NCBI GenBank assembly: GCA_949987705.1
Contig: OX465281.1
Location: 170,762,516 to 170,826,515, forward strand
Length of the DNA stretch: 64,000 nt
From: Thereva unica
Lineage: Eukaryota; Arthropoda; Insecta; Diptera; Therevidae
Reading direction: 5' to 3'
Of the stretch, positions 32,231 to 45,000 are shown piece after piece. The translations under genes and the position numbers were made by a program. The notes beneath the pieces are model-generated. The model was given only the letters and a program-made list of their open reading frames with translations. It searched no databases and had not been told where the DNA came from. Within the stretch, counting starts at the first letter, position 1. Each line of letters begins with the position of its first letter.

Positions 32231-35200
32231 AATTTAATATTCACACCAGTTACATATTGGAAATTAATACGGTAAATTATTTAAAGTAAAATGAAAGATA
32301 AAAGTTTCAGATAATTACGACTGAAATTTAATTTAAAGATGTTTTTATATGAAGAAAGCAGTTAAATACAATCAAAAGCCATCTTAACGTTTTTCAGTAA
32401 AAGAGTAATTGTGAGCACTCACGATTGAAAATAGTAAAAATGATCAAAAAAGAGGCGCAGCTATTATTGAAATAAAAATCATATTAAATTAATTTAGCTT
32501 ACTTCTTCTTTTTAATTTTCAGGAATTTCAAAATTAAATAGATTGGTATATTATTAGTAGACTTAGGAAACAATTTTCCGCATGTATCCGTTATAATATC
32601 ATCAAGATGTTAAAAATTGATTGGAAAATGTCACACACAAGACTAAAAAGCAGAAAATAATTATTTAGTTAAAAAAAACTTTTTACTATAGCACGTTTTT
32701 AAAACGAACTAAAAAGTATAAAATAATTTCTCCTAGCCCCATACAGATTTAGAACCTCAAACATATTCCTAGCACCATACAGATAGTCCTGAAAATTTGT
32801 GATTGTGAATTTGTAATAGCTATGAAAATATTTGTAAGATTTTAAACGAAAAAACGTGGGGCGCATACATGATTGATGCGAATGATTTCTCAACCCAGCT
32901 ACTCTACATTCCTTACTATTCTCTGTAGCATGCGCCCCGTAGTTTTGTATTCTAAGATTCTACTAATACCCCAAAATTTGGGGTTAATCGGTTACATGAA
33001 AGTGGGTCAAAATCCAATCGCAAGAGAACGCAGAAAATGGTGAGAAATCTTACTTATTAATTAATTTAAAAATATCTTCGCGCCGTGGCGATTATCCCGT
33101 GACAACTACCATGTTGCTTATTCGTATTCGTGTATTCGTTATTCGTCGCATTATACAATAAACACAATATACATATAATTTTGCAGTATTTTTATTTTTA
33201 TTTTTATTTATTCTCAAATGTAACAATAACAGTGTGTTTATTTATTCAGTATTTTTTATTTCCAATATACGGTAGAGCCGGCGTCGCTTACTCACACATG
33301 CACATAGGCCACGCCCACCACACAGCGTTTCGGGACATTCTCCGTCCGCGCGATCCGGTATAACCGACTTATAAGACGTTGTCACGTCAAAACCTGCTTC
33401 AAATATTAGAAAACGGAAACCTTTAGTCACTATAGAGAAAACAACATATTTAACAAACTTCTGTATTTAACCGAAAAACATTAACGCCCCGCCGCCGCCT
33501 AAGCATAGATATATTTATGATCAACAAAACTTAGTAAAACGCAAATAATTTGGACTTCCATACGAACTTTCATCCCCTATTTCACCTCTTTCAAGCTTTT
33601 TTCCCCGTAAGCTATGTTCTTCTGCAAAGTCTAGTCTATCTCTATGACAAAATATTGCAGACACGCAGTTTTGGTATGTTTTAAGAACTGCACCTTTAAA
33701 CTCCATTTGTTTAGCTTATCCCACCTATTGAGCTACTTTTGTAGCAGCAATTTGAATCGTGTGACTTCACGGACTCGTACTGATAATCATTACGAAAATG
33801 AAAATAAACTCAAAACATATATTACTTTGTCCGATTGAATTCAAAATTGCGTAACCTCACTGCTTCCTATTTGCTGGTCGAGGTTAAACCATTAATCAAA
33901 GGAAGGCAGGGTGCAAAATATTTCCATCCTACTACTGTGCACATAAAAGGAGGTTAACCTTTTCGTTCAATCTGCATCCCAAGTAAACCCATGGAGATCC
34001 ACACAACAGAAACCCATCCTATCTTCATCAGCCCCAAGCCAACCTAGCGAAACGTCATTTTCACACCAGACAGACGTAATCATCTCTCATTTTTATTGCA
34101 AGTGCAGCTTAGCCGCTTAACCGCAGCTGAAGCAAAGGTGAGTTCTTAATGGATGGCGTGACCACTGACCCTTGACACGTAATTGCCCAAATTAATCATG
34201 TCAGATGCAAGGCGTGTGTCATGTCGCGTTGCCCTCTTAGACTTAATTACACGCAGCTAATTGAAATCGCACCGAAGCGAATTTCTCTGATCTGCCGCGC
34301 TTACATAAAATCTGGCTCATATGAAACAAGTTCCCACACCCAGTCAACAGAGGTTTCTTTCCAGTTTTGGATGCTTTCTTTGCTAAAAAGGCGCTCATCA
34401 CACTTGTCATGGCCCCCCCGTCAGTTCGTGAAATCTAATTTCGCTGCCAAATTCACTTGTTACCCAGACCCAGTGAAATTTTTCAACTTCCAGGTAGAGA
34501 AGGCAGACAAAGAGACGAGGTCCGATAAAGGGTTGAGATTTACAATCACCGGTGTGTGGGACGTGCCAAAGTCTACGTTCCAGCAATATCTTGATGCAGA
34601 TGCTGTGGGAAATTTTATCACGCACATAAGGTTTGCAGCCTTATTTCCGACCTTTTGTGAAAATTTTTGGCGCTCCAAAACTTATTTTTTCCTATAAATC
34701 TGCATAGCACGCATAGGGAGAAAGTTGCCGCTCCGAAAGCTGTGCCTTTATGTGACAAAAATGCCAACAACAAAACAAGGGCGTATGTCCTTATGGCGAT
34801 TTAATAATGGACGACAGTTGGGCTGAGTTTTTCTGACATTGAGTGATTTTTATGGTGCAATTCATTTTGCTGGGAGATAATAGGATCTGTGCTTGTCTAT
34901 CGCGACTTTGTTTTTGCATAACACTACGAAAATGCTGCTGTAATGTATGAAGTCATTTATTTTACATAATTTAATGAAACTGCGTGCGTTGTGTGTTGAA
35001 GATATTCTACGGTGATAATTTGATTTAGTGACATTAGAAATAGCGATGAAATGATGACGAAACTGTCATAAAATTGTTGCTTTCGCTCCGAATGGATTGT
35101 GTATTAATAATCTTGTATTTAAGTTGACATTACATAAATCTATGCTAATTTTTGTACATTTTTGAAGTGCTTAATGAAAATAAGATGATTAACAAGATGA

Positions 35201-35433
35201 AAATTTCAGAGGTGTTACGAAATTATGATGAATACATACATATGTAGTAAAGAAATTGAATATTACGGCTAGAGTTACGGAATCGGTACTCGATTCTTTA
35301 CTCATATGAGTATTTATTTGGCTTTCGATTCTATTCATATCAGTACTCGTTACTTTTGACCGAGTGCTTTTACTCATATCATTACTTATAGGGTGGAATC
35401 GAGTACAAAGTATGTACATTTAGCCTTATACAT
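32231..35433. other. Unassigned DNA, possibly host
   Basis: About 3.2 kb. The stretch 33900-34900 is less AT-rich and contains a 158-codon frame (34221-34697) that I cannot relate to anything. A strong splice-donor-like AAAG/GTGAGT is at 34136-34145. CGTGACAAC near 33100 and GTTGTCACG near 33377 form a short inverted pair. No supported gene. Confidence 0.4.
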
Positions 35434-36200
35434 GAACCTCTGAAAAAATGCAACTGGAGATTTATCAGCGGGAATAATTTCCCAAAAGTCCATAAAGCCA
35501 ACTGACCGGCTACTCGAGTTATGTAGGGTCAAAGGTCACGGAAATAAATTTTTCTCAAATACCTCGCAAATTATTAGTTTTATGCAATTTTTGGCTAAGT
35601 AAAGATTGTTCGTGAGATGAATCTCCATAAAAATGTCCTATACAAAATTTACGTAGAACCAATGGTTTTCGAGATATGCGTTTGGGAAAACTCGGGCATC
35701 GCCCTGCATTATTTTTCACACCATCTTTGAAGTATAATGGAAGCAGCGTTTTACATGGTATCCCTAGTATACCTAGTCCATACGTTAGAAGGTATGAAAT
35801 ATTTTTTTTTTTTTTTTTTTATTATCTCTCGATCTCTTCTATCTCCACTTCTTTCATGCTGTCAACTTCATCAACAATTATCCCATAGAAAAATAACGAA
35901 ATGGGGTTGCCGTCATCATCGTCCACCTCAAGTTCAATGGTTGTAACCTCGGACATCGAATTGACATCGGGCGGTCCCGACAAGAACCACACGCAACGGA
36001 ACATTGTAATCCTACTATTCTGCATTCTGTAATTTATACGTATGTACATAAACCTCTAAAAAATGCAACTGGAAATTTTCCAGCGGAGTTTCCTTTATTT
36101 TGGTGTCACAAATAATTTCCCAAAAGTCCATAAACTAGCTGCCCGGCTACTCGAGTTATGGAGCATCAAAGTTCATGAAAATCAATTTGCAGAAACTGTA
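35434..36200. repeat. Diverged direct repeats about 600 bp apart
   Basis: CCTCTGAAAAAATGCAACTGG, shortened here to ATGCAACTGGA, plus AATAATTTCCCAAAAGTCCA and CGGCTACTCGAGTTATG occur at 35434-35530 and again at 36052-36165. Between them lies a T-run (35804-35820) and non-repetitive DNA. Probably two copies of an unidentified element, or one element with long direct terminal repeats. Confidence 0.5.
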
Positions 36201-36388
36201 GGACGTAGAAAGCAATTCCTCGTCAAAAAGTGCTTATTTAAGTCTTGAAATGTGATGTTTTGTAAAGAGTAACGTAATTGTTGCACCGGCTTTAAAGAGT
36301 TCTTGGATTTTGACAAATGATGATCTGCTAAATACAGAAAAGGTAACTTCATTTAAAACGAATTTCATTTCGAAGAGTTTATTAGATA

Positions 36389-36430
36389 CTAGCAAAAACC
36401 CGCATGCGTTGCAACGCCTTTTAATAAATA
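36389..36430 (-). mobile_element. Helitron 3' terminus
   Basis: On the minus strand: GGCGTTGCAACGCATGCGGG, then TTTTTGCTAG, followed by T. It matches the 3' end of the Helitron at 48807-48836: a GC-rich hairpin, a short spacer and CTAG before the T of the AT target. The other end was not found to the right, so the copy is truncated or very diverged. Confidence 0.6.
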
Positions 36431-37834
36431 AAAAGATAGGTGTTCATAGTCCGGGATAAAAAAAGGTATAATGAAACAAAGAACAAATTTGCAAAACATG
36501 ATTTAGGGTACATAAAAAATGTAGTTACCTATAAAAAATATGTTACCTATAACTTTTTTTAAAACTCTCACCAGCACCATCTATCGAGAAAATTTTGTAC
36601 TACGTGCACAAGAGACACATAGCCAATCATATTACGACTTGGGCGTATACATTTTGACGTTCCCAGGCAATTGGCACCCTGTGCAGAGCTTCCCCATGGC
36701 GACTTCAACATTTTTTTCCCCAAAAATAGTTCTAAAAAAGGTCATCAATTTTGCAAAATTGGTGCCCACTGTGCAGCCCGAAAATTCACAATTTGTCGCC
36801 CCGAAAAAATCGAATAAAAACATTTCGCTTTGAAACGAACATTGGCAACATTATAACACGACACTACTGATTTGATCCTGAAAAGGGCAGTAGCTGCTTC
36901 CCGTTTTCGTGTTTCGTCGCACTGGCAATACAAAAATGTTCATATTTTATTAATGAAAGGTTAACAATTCACCGTAACGCTTCTTTATAAAAGACACTCG
37001 ATGTTTCACTTCTAAACAGCGTTTACAACGTTTGTGTCATTAGCAAGTACAGTCGATTTAGTTGAGTTGATATTTTTTAAATCGTCATAAATGTCGGTCA
37101 TCAGAATTTCCGTGTCTGTTACGAACTTTCAAAGAGCAACCAGCAGCTCAAGGTCATGATCATCATTAACCTCAGAACACTTTCTATATCCTATATTGAG
37201 GAGAATAGTACTGAATTCTGAGTTTTCTGATTGCGCTCGCATATTTTGTTTTAAATGACTTTTTTCAATATGTCCCTAAATTAGTGATCATTTCAGACGT
37301 GCAGTTACTCTCCAAAATAATTAGGTTTTATTTCTAAAATCTTGCATTACTCTGTTAACGGCTTCAATAGATACATTTTGTGCCATGATACATTTGTCCC
37401 AGGTCCAGACAACCCTCATGTAGTATTATAAAACTTTATCTTTGTTCGATCGGTATCTTAAGCATATAATGAGCTGTTTTTCCCTATGTGAGTAAAGTTG
37501 CCGCAATCTCTGCTAATGACCCTGAAACGGTGACCCTTTTATCTGCACGTATTTTGGGTAATATAATATGAGATTAATTAAGAAAGTCATGACAGTGCTT
37601 CTTGGTGGACGTTGTAAAAAGCGTGGCACTCTTTACCTATATTCTTGTTTTATTAACACCGGAACTTTTGACTAGCGCCCCAAGCTTTTTTACATTTCGA
37701 AAGCTTTCCATATTCTGGATGGCGTAATTAAAACTTAACATTTAAAATTATTTATTACTTTTTAGTTTATTTAAAACAAAAAGCTTTTTGGTTTATTATA
37801 TGCCTTCCGAGATTTTGTAGTGGCCGCCATATTA
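36431..37834. other. Unassigned AT-rich DNA
   Basis: About 1.4 kb. No gene or repeat recognised. Confidence 0.45.
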
Positions 37835-37987
37835 TACAGGGTGTTCCGTTACTCATGGTACAAAGGAAAATGGCAGATATTACATAAAAAATTATCGCAA
37901 AAAGAAGTAAGAGGGGGGTACCTCTTTTCGTTTTCGAGATATGGCGTTTTGCAGTTTTTTTGGTAGAGGTTTACATATTACCCTGTA
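37835..37987. mobile_element. Possible 153-bp MITE
   Basis: TACAGGGTGTTCCGTTACTC at the left faces ATTACCCTGTA at the right. The 'CAGGGTGTTCCG' start is a pattern often seen at the ends of insect elements. Inverted identity is only about 8 bp, so it may be one end of a larger element. Confidence 0.4.
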
Positions 37988-38680
37988 TTTTTGTCACCTT
38001 ATTAGATAAATAAGGTGAATAAGACATCAATCTACGCAGAATACTCCCACTTATCTAAATCTGTAAAAGTCAAGGGGTCAACCCACCAACATCCAGAGTT
38101 ATGATTGTTCAAAGACAAAATTTTGTTGTTTTTTTTCACTAAAATTTCTACTTCAACCACCTTTTTCTCCAAAAAATACGTAATTAACCAATATGTTGTT
38201 TTAGAAAATTGGAAAGCTTGGACAATTTCCTAGGAATAATGTCTAACAACTATTATGCTACGACCTTTACTTTTGAAGTTATTAGCAATTGCCTCTGCCG
38301 CCAATGGATAATTGAGTGATTCATCCTTTGCTAATTGACTTAATGTTCTCGTCGCCAAAAAAGGCGCTGAGATTGTACCATATGTGACCGTCAGTAGGTC
38401 ATAGCCCCTTATTGATTCCTTGGGATCTTGTCTCCAAACAATCCGTTAATAAGGCCTGTCTAAATCGTTGATCCAACTTTGCCTGTACATCTTGTCAATA
38501 TCCGCAATGAATGCAATTCTATGTTTTCGAAAACGAATTAACAGTGTAAGAATATCAGACTGGTCAATAGCACCTGCCATTAATTTATCACTCAATGCGA
38601 TACCTGAGGTTGTCTTGCACGACGCATCAAAAACAACACGAAGCTTCGTTGTCGTGCTTTCAGGTTTAGCTACAGCATAG

Positions 38681-39810
38681 TGTTGGGTAGGACACGATAA
38701 TAAAATGAGTTTGTAAAAGGAGCCTCTTTTTCCTTTTGAACCAGTACAATGTCTCACTTCAAATGAGGCGAGGTGCCATTGTATTGTGCTAGCACGTCAC
38801 GTAGTGAATGGCTCAAACGTTGCGATGGGGGAGATCTATTGCGTTTGCGAAAGAGAGGATACGATAAATGATAAATGCATGAATGGAAATATTAATTATC
38901 GTGCCTATGAATGTTGATTACAAAAATATTCTTTAAAATTTTTGTTAACTGTATAAAGAAAAACATATTTACAGATTTAAAATGAAACTCCTTAAAATTA
39001 AAAATAACACGAAAATATTTTATTGTTACAGATAGAGATTAAAAAATAAAAATAAAATTTTACCTCCCTCGAAAAATGTAAGAAATATCTCTCCAACTTC
39101 ACTCCCTCCAAAAAATGTAAGAATTGTCTTTTCAGTACAAAATTCACCTCCCTCGAGAAATGTAAGAATTGTTACCTCCCTCGAAAAATGTAAGAATTAT
39201 CTCTTCAGTACAAAATTTGCCTCCCTCGAAAAATGTAAGAATTGTCTCTTCAGTACAAAATTCACCTCCCTCGAAAAATGTAAGAATTGTTACCTCCCTC
39301 GAAAAATGTAAGAATTATCTCTTCAGCACAAAATTCACCTCCCTCGTAAAATGTAAGAATTGTCTCTTTAGTATAAAATTTCACTCCTTCAAAAATGTAA
39401 GAGATTTCTCTCCAGTTCGTATTTACAATCTCACCACGGCTCGGCTTAAATTGGATATTTGACTGCGGCAAAAACAGTAAGAAAATATCTATGCAGTTCG
39501 TGTTTACAATCTCACCTCGCCGCAATTCGAATTGGATATTTTATTGTCGCAAAAGAAATAAGAAAATGTTGTTCCAGTTCGTGTTTACAATCTCACCTCG
39601 GCGCAGTTCAGATTGGATATTTTGCTGCTGCAAAAGAAGTAAGAAATGTCTCTCCACTTCGTAATTTACAAACGCACGATACACGCTCATATCCCAGTAG
39701 TACATTATTTTTGAACCGGGACATTTAAAAAAGTTGAGGCCTCAGTACAATTTACTATCGTGTACGGGACAAATGAACTGCCTCTTGTAAGTCCGGCTCA
39801 ACTCTATACA
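38681..39810. mobile_element. Solo LTR inside the BEL relic
   Basis: Begins TGTTGGGTAG and ends CTATACA, i.e. TG...CA. Flanks are GCATAG (38675-38680) and GCATGG (39811-39816), a 6-bp duplication with one mismatch. Taking out this segment and one flank copy rejoins the RT reading frame of the relic exactly, which is strong evidence for the limits. There is no internal coding region, so it is a solo LTR, most likely of a BEL/Pao element given TGTT...ACA and the duplication length. It carries the tandem repeats described at 39054-39665. Confidence 0.65.
39054..39665. repeat. Two tandem repeat types within the solo LTR
   Basis: First, about nine units of CCTCCCTCGAAAAATGTAAG with a spacer containing TCTCTTCAGTACAAAATT (39060-39400, units about 27-50 bp). 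Second, three units of about 86 bp starting CAGTTCGTRTTTACAATCTC and containing TTGGATATTTT.CTG (39410-39665). Frames of 97 and 89 codons that run through them are repeat translations, not genes. Confidence 0.8.
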
Positions 39811-41760
39811 GCATGGTGTGGCATGTAATAATTTCCCTCATACATCTGATCTTCTGGTACCATTCGCATGTGCTCTAATGATTCATATTCTGTCATAAAT
39901 GTTGTATATTGCTGATATAGCTGATGATTTGAAGCAAATCTCCGTTCTACCGCCATTAGCCTCTTTATAGCGAACTGTCGTGAGTCACCCAAGACTAGGT
40001 TATCTTCTTTAAATGGTAGGTTAACCTTGTATTTACCACTGTCGACTCGTTTATGGGTTGCACAAAAATGTTCCTCACATTTCCTCTTTCTGAAGTACTA
40101 TCGCCTTCATCTCTTCCAACTCCCAGAACTTACGCAATTGCTGGTTAATATCTATACATGTATGCAACGAATGAATCGCCTGGCTACTCGATGGTGATTA
40201 TCTTCCTCCAACAATCCAGCCAAAGATTGAATTTTGAGCAATTAACATATTTGCAGAATTCCTGATTTTTTCATCCTTCATAACTTCAAAGAATAATAAT
40301 TATTCTGCTCCCAATATAATATCAATACGCCTTGGGTGGTTAAATTCTGGATCGGCAAGATTGAGATTCAAAAAACTGTGATCGTTCTTTAAAGGTAATT
40401 CCGATGTTGGCATAACTCCTGTTAATGTATTCAATATTAATGCTGTTGCCAGCACTGTTTCTTCGTTGAATCGCGAACGTATATGTAAGTTTTCCTTACC
40501 ACGTGTGTAGGCGGAACCAATACCATTTATGTGAATCCTCGCCTGTGTTCGTTGTAACCGTAATCGCTGTATGCATGCTTCAGATATAAGCGTAGTTTGC
40601 GATCCTGAGTCTAAAATCATTCTACAATATTGTTCCTGACCTGTGATATCCCGGACGAGGACTAATGCTGTTGGTAATAGCGTATCCTGTGGTTTAGAGG
40701 ACATTTGAGATGTTAGTGTTGTTGCGTTCATTTCTCTTGGTTGCGCTTTTTGTTGTGAACTCTCTGAATCCATATGTATTAAGGAATGATGTTTCGATTG
40801 GCATAATCGGCATCGCGAGGATTTACAATCGACTCTCTGATGTCCAGTTCCTAAACAATTAAAACATAACGACTTAGAAAGTACCCATTCTCGACGCTTC
40901 TCTACATTCATTGCGATGAATTGGGGACATCTGTTCAATGGATGCTGTCCTTTAAGCAAGAAGGCACTGTTGCTGTTAGGACTCGTTTTGGCTGAGGAAC
41001 AACTGTAGCGATTGGTTGCTTCTGCTTCCTTAACATTTTTAATTCGTATAAGTAGTCCTCTAAAAATGTCATGAACCTTTTTAATTCAAGTCTGGTTTCT
41101 TCTTTGACTTCACGATGCCACAACCTTTTGATGTCAGTATCTAATTTACTTAAAAGTATATGGATCAGTATAGTATCCCATTGATTTACCGGAAGCTTCA
41201 ATGCACGCAGCCCATTAATGGCATCATTTGTGGTCGTGAGAAATTTCCTTAGTTCTACCATCGTAACTCTAGATACAGCCGATTGTTCAAGAAGGTTCTT
41301 TAGATGGGCTTTCAATGGTGCATCCTTCCTTGTTGAATCTCTGAATTAAAGACTGCCAAGCTTCTTCATAGTTTGCATCACCTATATTTATGTTCTTCAA
41401 TAAGGAAGCTGCATCTCCCCTTAAGCTGCCTTTTAAATATTGTAATTTCTATGCCCCAGAAAGGGTTGCATTTGAATGGATCATGTTATTAAATAAATCG
41501 AAGAAAGTTGGCCATTCTTCATAACTTCCCATAAAAACTGGTAAATTTATCCTCGGAAGTTTAACATCTACTCCGTTTATAAGCAATGGGAGTGTAAATC
41601 CAAAATACTTTCTGGTCTGAGATGACAGCTCCAAGCTCCAATTCAAAATCATAGCAAAGACAAATATAAACCCAATGTTTAATTTAATGCATTTAAAAAT
41701 ATCAATGAACAAAGAAACAAAAACTATTGCAGCAAAATAAAACAACCAGCTTCTTCTTTA

Positions 41761-41862
41761 CAAAGTCCCCCCCCCCTTCGGAAAAAATTCTCACTCCCAG
41801 TCAGCGTTTATAAGCACAACATAAACCGAAGCACAGAGTACTTAACATACAGAGGGAACAAC
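41761..41862. repeat. Left member of a distant inverted repeat
   Basis: AGTACTTAACATACAGAGGG at about 41837-41856, within a 31-bp stretch (41832-41862), is the near-perfect inverted complement of 46654-46684. GCGTTTATAAGC at about 41804-41815 likewise matches CGCTTATAAACG near 46804. It may be one end of a 5-kb TIR element or one of two opposed copies of the same repeat. Confidence 0.5.
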
Positions 41863-43904
41863 AGGAACAATGGGTTACGACGTCCAAAATGGGTCACAAG
41901 TCGTAACCCATCCGAGCTTTTTGTTTTCTTTGAGAGCGAAGCTCATCATGACTCTCTCTTCAAGTTTTTCACTGCTAAGCAGGATGTGTGTGCGCAATAA
42001 CTTTTTGGTGTGGTAGTATAGTAATGAACTGAAATTGAATCTTTGGAAAGGAAAAGAATATTTTTCTACCTGCGATTGTGATAATAAAATGAAATGGGTC
42101 TTATATTGTTTTTAACTAACTTTTTTTCGTAAACGAACGATTAGGCTGGCGCACTAAAAATATATAAAAAAAAATAATAAAATTGCTAATAAGATTTTTT
42201 GGGAGTTTAGATGATATAAAAAAATTAATAATTGTAAAATGATTGCAAAATTTTTAATTTTTAAAGATTATTGTGTATTTAAATTATCAACTTTACGAAA
42301 AAAAGTTTTATTACATTTCTAGTTCTAAATCCGTCCAAAAATATTACAAAAATGTTAAAATTTTAATTTTCGTTTTGTTATAAAATAACTGTTTATAATA
42401 ATATATCCCTTATGATACCAGGATATACCTTGGCAACTCAACGTTTCCTAACACAATTATAAAAATACTATCCTAATATAGAAAATTCCTTTGCTGCCTG
42501 CTCTAATAGTGGAACCAGGTGGTTTATTTATTAAATTTACACGTTATATCAAAAACAAAAATGTTTCCACTTTGTTTGAAACTCCTAATTTTTCAATTTT
42601 TTTGGGAGTTACTTGGAATATTTGACATTTTTGTTAGTTGCATCGTATTCATGCATTTTAAACACACTTTTCTTTGAACTGGCCTGATGTTTTGAAGGAG
42701 CCGTGACACCGCTTGCTGTCAAAATTTGGGGGACTCGTTCCCAAAGCTCTTACTGGAACAAAAATACATCTATTCCAATCTATCGAACTTACTTTAAAAA
42801 ATTTTCCAAGATCCAACGTTCAAAAACAAAAATCTCTTAAATGGTACGTTTTATCGCAAAAATTATTACAATAACAATAATTGTAGATCATGCAATTTTT
42901 TCACCAACGATCCTTTTTCTTACGAGTGAGACCTCGTAAAATATTGCATTCCAAAAGGTTTCGAATTTATATTTTGCATAGTATAAACTCCTTCGAATTT
43001 ATATTTTGCAAGTTTATATTTTGCATTGTATATAACACCACCGTAGGCGCATTTTTAAACGTAGGCACAATCCATGATTTGTTGTGATCAAACAAGCACA
43101 ACTATATTTGCATATACGGCAAGAACAAAGAGGATAAGAGGGAAATATGGAGGGCATACAGTACACCAAGCGATTTATTAATCGTTATTAGCAATGTTTC
43201 TGTCTTTTCTGGTATAGCACTTTTGCATAGGTTTTGATTTAATGGAATTTCTTGCGACCGTTTAGTGAACAAAATTTTGATATGAGCTTTGTTCAAATCA
43301 AAAAGAAGTTGTGAAGGCGAATGTAAAGCCCCGGATTAGTACTGTTTATGTAATTTTTACTATTTAAAAGAGACTCATTTTTAAGTCCAAGCCATTCTCC
43401 TTGTTCTAATAAATATTCTTGCAATTATGTTCAATCTTTGTTTTGAATATATAATTTTTTATAGAAGCCTCATCTGAGAAATTATTTTTTAACACTATTT
43501 CTACCACGATTTTGTGTGTACCTATTTTGACCAAACGGTGTCTTAAATCTTTGTAACAAGAAAAAACAGCACTGTAATAAAACTTTTTCCTTATTTAATA
43601 TCACAGTTTTTACAAATCAATGGTTTCTCTACTAAGCATTTTCCACACGCATACTTTGAAAAGTGTCTTTCGACACCTCTTGGTAGAAATAGTGCTTAAA
43701 CAACGGTATCAAGTGCCTCTTCTAAATACCAGTACTTTCATTAAAATTTTCATTATCGACTTACAAAGAAAGTAAGTCCTTGACAAGAACACCCCCTACG
43801 TTTGTTTAACATTGATTATAATTCACAGCATCTAACAAAGTAAAATCTTCATTTTCATTGCATGTCATTCGGCTGGAACATTTTAAATGACATTATCTGC
43901 GATA
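41863..43904. other. Unassigned AT-rich DNA
   Basis: About 2 kb. A 16-bp stretch GAATTTATATTTTGCA is repeated two to three times at 42963-43028. No gene recognised. Confidence 0.45.
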
Positions 43905-44390
43905 AGGATTTAAACGTCCGGACCACTGTCCTTATAGGTCTGGTCTATAATGGACTCCGGCCGGCTTGTCCTTTTCAACTTAGTGTTGGAGAAAATAATC
44001 CAGGGGTGACATTAAAGGGCAGAATCCTCCACAAATAATGATGGCTTATGACACTGATATCATCGGAAGACCATCAAGAACAGTACAAGTAGCCTTCACC
44101 CAGATTTAACTGCGGCGGCACGAAATCTGGGACTGCAAATCAACGAAAGCTAAACAAAGTACATTATATGGTGGCCTCGTCTGCAAGAACACCTAACATT
44201 GGTCCCACAATCAAGGTAGAGGAATACGATTTTGAAGTGGTAAAAGTATTTACCTACCTTGAGTCAATAGTAGCAGCCCACTATAGCATGGTACTAGAAA
44301 TACGCGCACGGCTTCTAAAAGCCAACAAAACCTACTGCAGTGTGTCAAGACACTTCAAATCCAAGCACTCTAACCCCTAACCTTGTTCGA
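43905..44390 (+). pseudogene. RTE-like reverse transcriptase fragment
   Basis: The C-terminal half of an RT: LRPACPFQLSVGENNPG-like near 43960, NLGLQINE (about 44120-44150, in a shifted frame), then an open piece (44168-44380) with TIKVEEYDFEVVKVFTYLES and EIRARLLKANKTYCSVSRHF. 'VFTYLGS' and 'EIRARLxxANKxYxxxSRHFKS' are typical of RTE-type elements after the catalytic box. Broken by stops at both ends; no catalytic YADD is visible. Confidence 0.65.
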
Positions 44391-44639
44391 CAGTAACTTC
44401 CTTCGGAAAATTGTTGTGAAGAAGATACAACCCCAAATTGTACTAAATATATAAAGAACCTGCCACAACCATAGATATATCACGCCTACATTAGATAGGA
44501 CATGTAATGGGAATGCCTGCAGAAGTGCCCCAAACTTCCTGTTCCTCCAAAGGCCAGAGCGATTAGGGTTACAAGACCTAGGAAGAGATATAAAGGTGAC
44601 ATAAAAATGAACTTACAATTGGGTTACCAACCAGAACAC

Positions 44640-45000
44640 AGAGATACAGGACCAAGATCATTGAACGAAAGTTCTTGAGGAGGCCTAGGCTCACAGACGG
44701 CTGTAGTGCCAATGATGATGGAGATAAAGGACAATTCCGAAAATTTTACAACGACGAGATCTACGAGCGTTATAGCGACATAGATCTTGTGGAGAAATCA
44801 AAGCGCGGTAGGTCCCGGTGGACAGGGTATCTAGCTCTTATGAGTGAAGATGGACAGGATCGGAAAGTTCTCTACGGTAACATCTATGAGGGCGATAGCG
44901 AGGGAAACCCAACGTTCGCTGGAAGGATGGCTGGATAGAATCGGGATTGGTGGCGAGAATAGTTGCGAGAGGGTGGGACGGTAAAGCGATTGTAGAGCCG
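44640..45000 (+). pseudogene. RTE-like RT C-terminal fragment
   Basis: An open 87-codon piece (44675-44938) contains FYNDEIYERYSDIDLVEKSK, GRSRWTGYLALMSEDGQDRK and VLYGNIYEGDSEGNPTFAGR. It resembles the tail of RTE-type ORFs (IKxxRxRWxGHVxRMxDxRxxKxVLYG...GRPxxRWxD). It follows the fragment at 43905 on the same strand and may belong to the same copy after decay. Ends in AAGAAGAAG, close to a typical RTE 3' end. Confidence 0.6.

Larger units (their letters stand above)
38270..41760 (-). pseudogene. BEL/Pao Gag-Pol relic, minus strand
   Basis: From high to low coordinates: capsid region LPRINLPVFMGSYEEWPTFF (about 41570-41510); a run ending LKKFMTFLEDYLYELKMLRK-like (41315-40980); zinc knuckle CFNCLGTGHQRVDC and CRLCQSKHH (about 40870-40790); protease MILDSGSQTTLIS (about 40620-40580); DIILGAE (about 40305); RFASNHQLYQQY (about 39940); then, after an 1130-bp insert, KPESTTTKLRVVFDASC (about 38660-38610), IAFIADIDKMYRQ (about 38510) and LTVTYGTISAPFLATRTL-like RT (about 38420-38340). 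Integrase is missing. The sequence is clearly different from the intact BEL at 21104, so it is another lineage. Stops and frameshifts make it inactive. Confidence 0.85.

Noticed and set aside
34136..34145. AAAG/GTGAGT as a splice donor of a host gene
   Set aside because: A perfect-looking donor but no coding exon before it (the nearest ATG frame stops after 18 codons) and no acceptor pair identified.
34221..34697. 158-codon plus-strand frame
   Set aside because: No recognisable motif; overlapping minus-strand frames of similar length exist. Kept as unassigned, since a real exon cannot be excluded.
39169..39728. 97- and 89-codon repetitive frames as a repeat protein
   Set aside because: They are translations of tandem DNA repeats inside a solo LTR and change frame with unit length.
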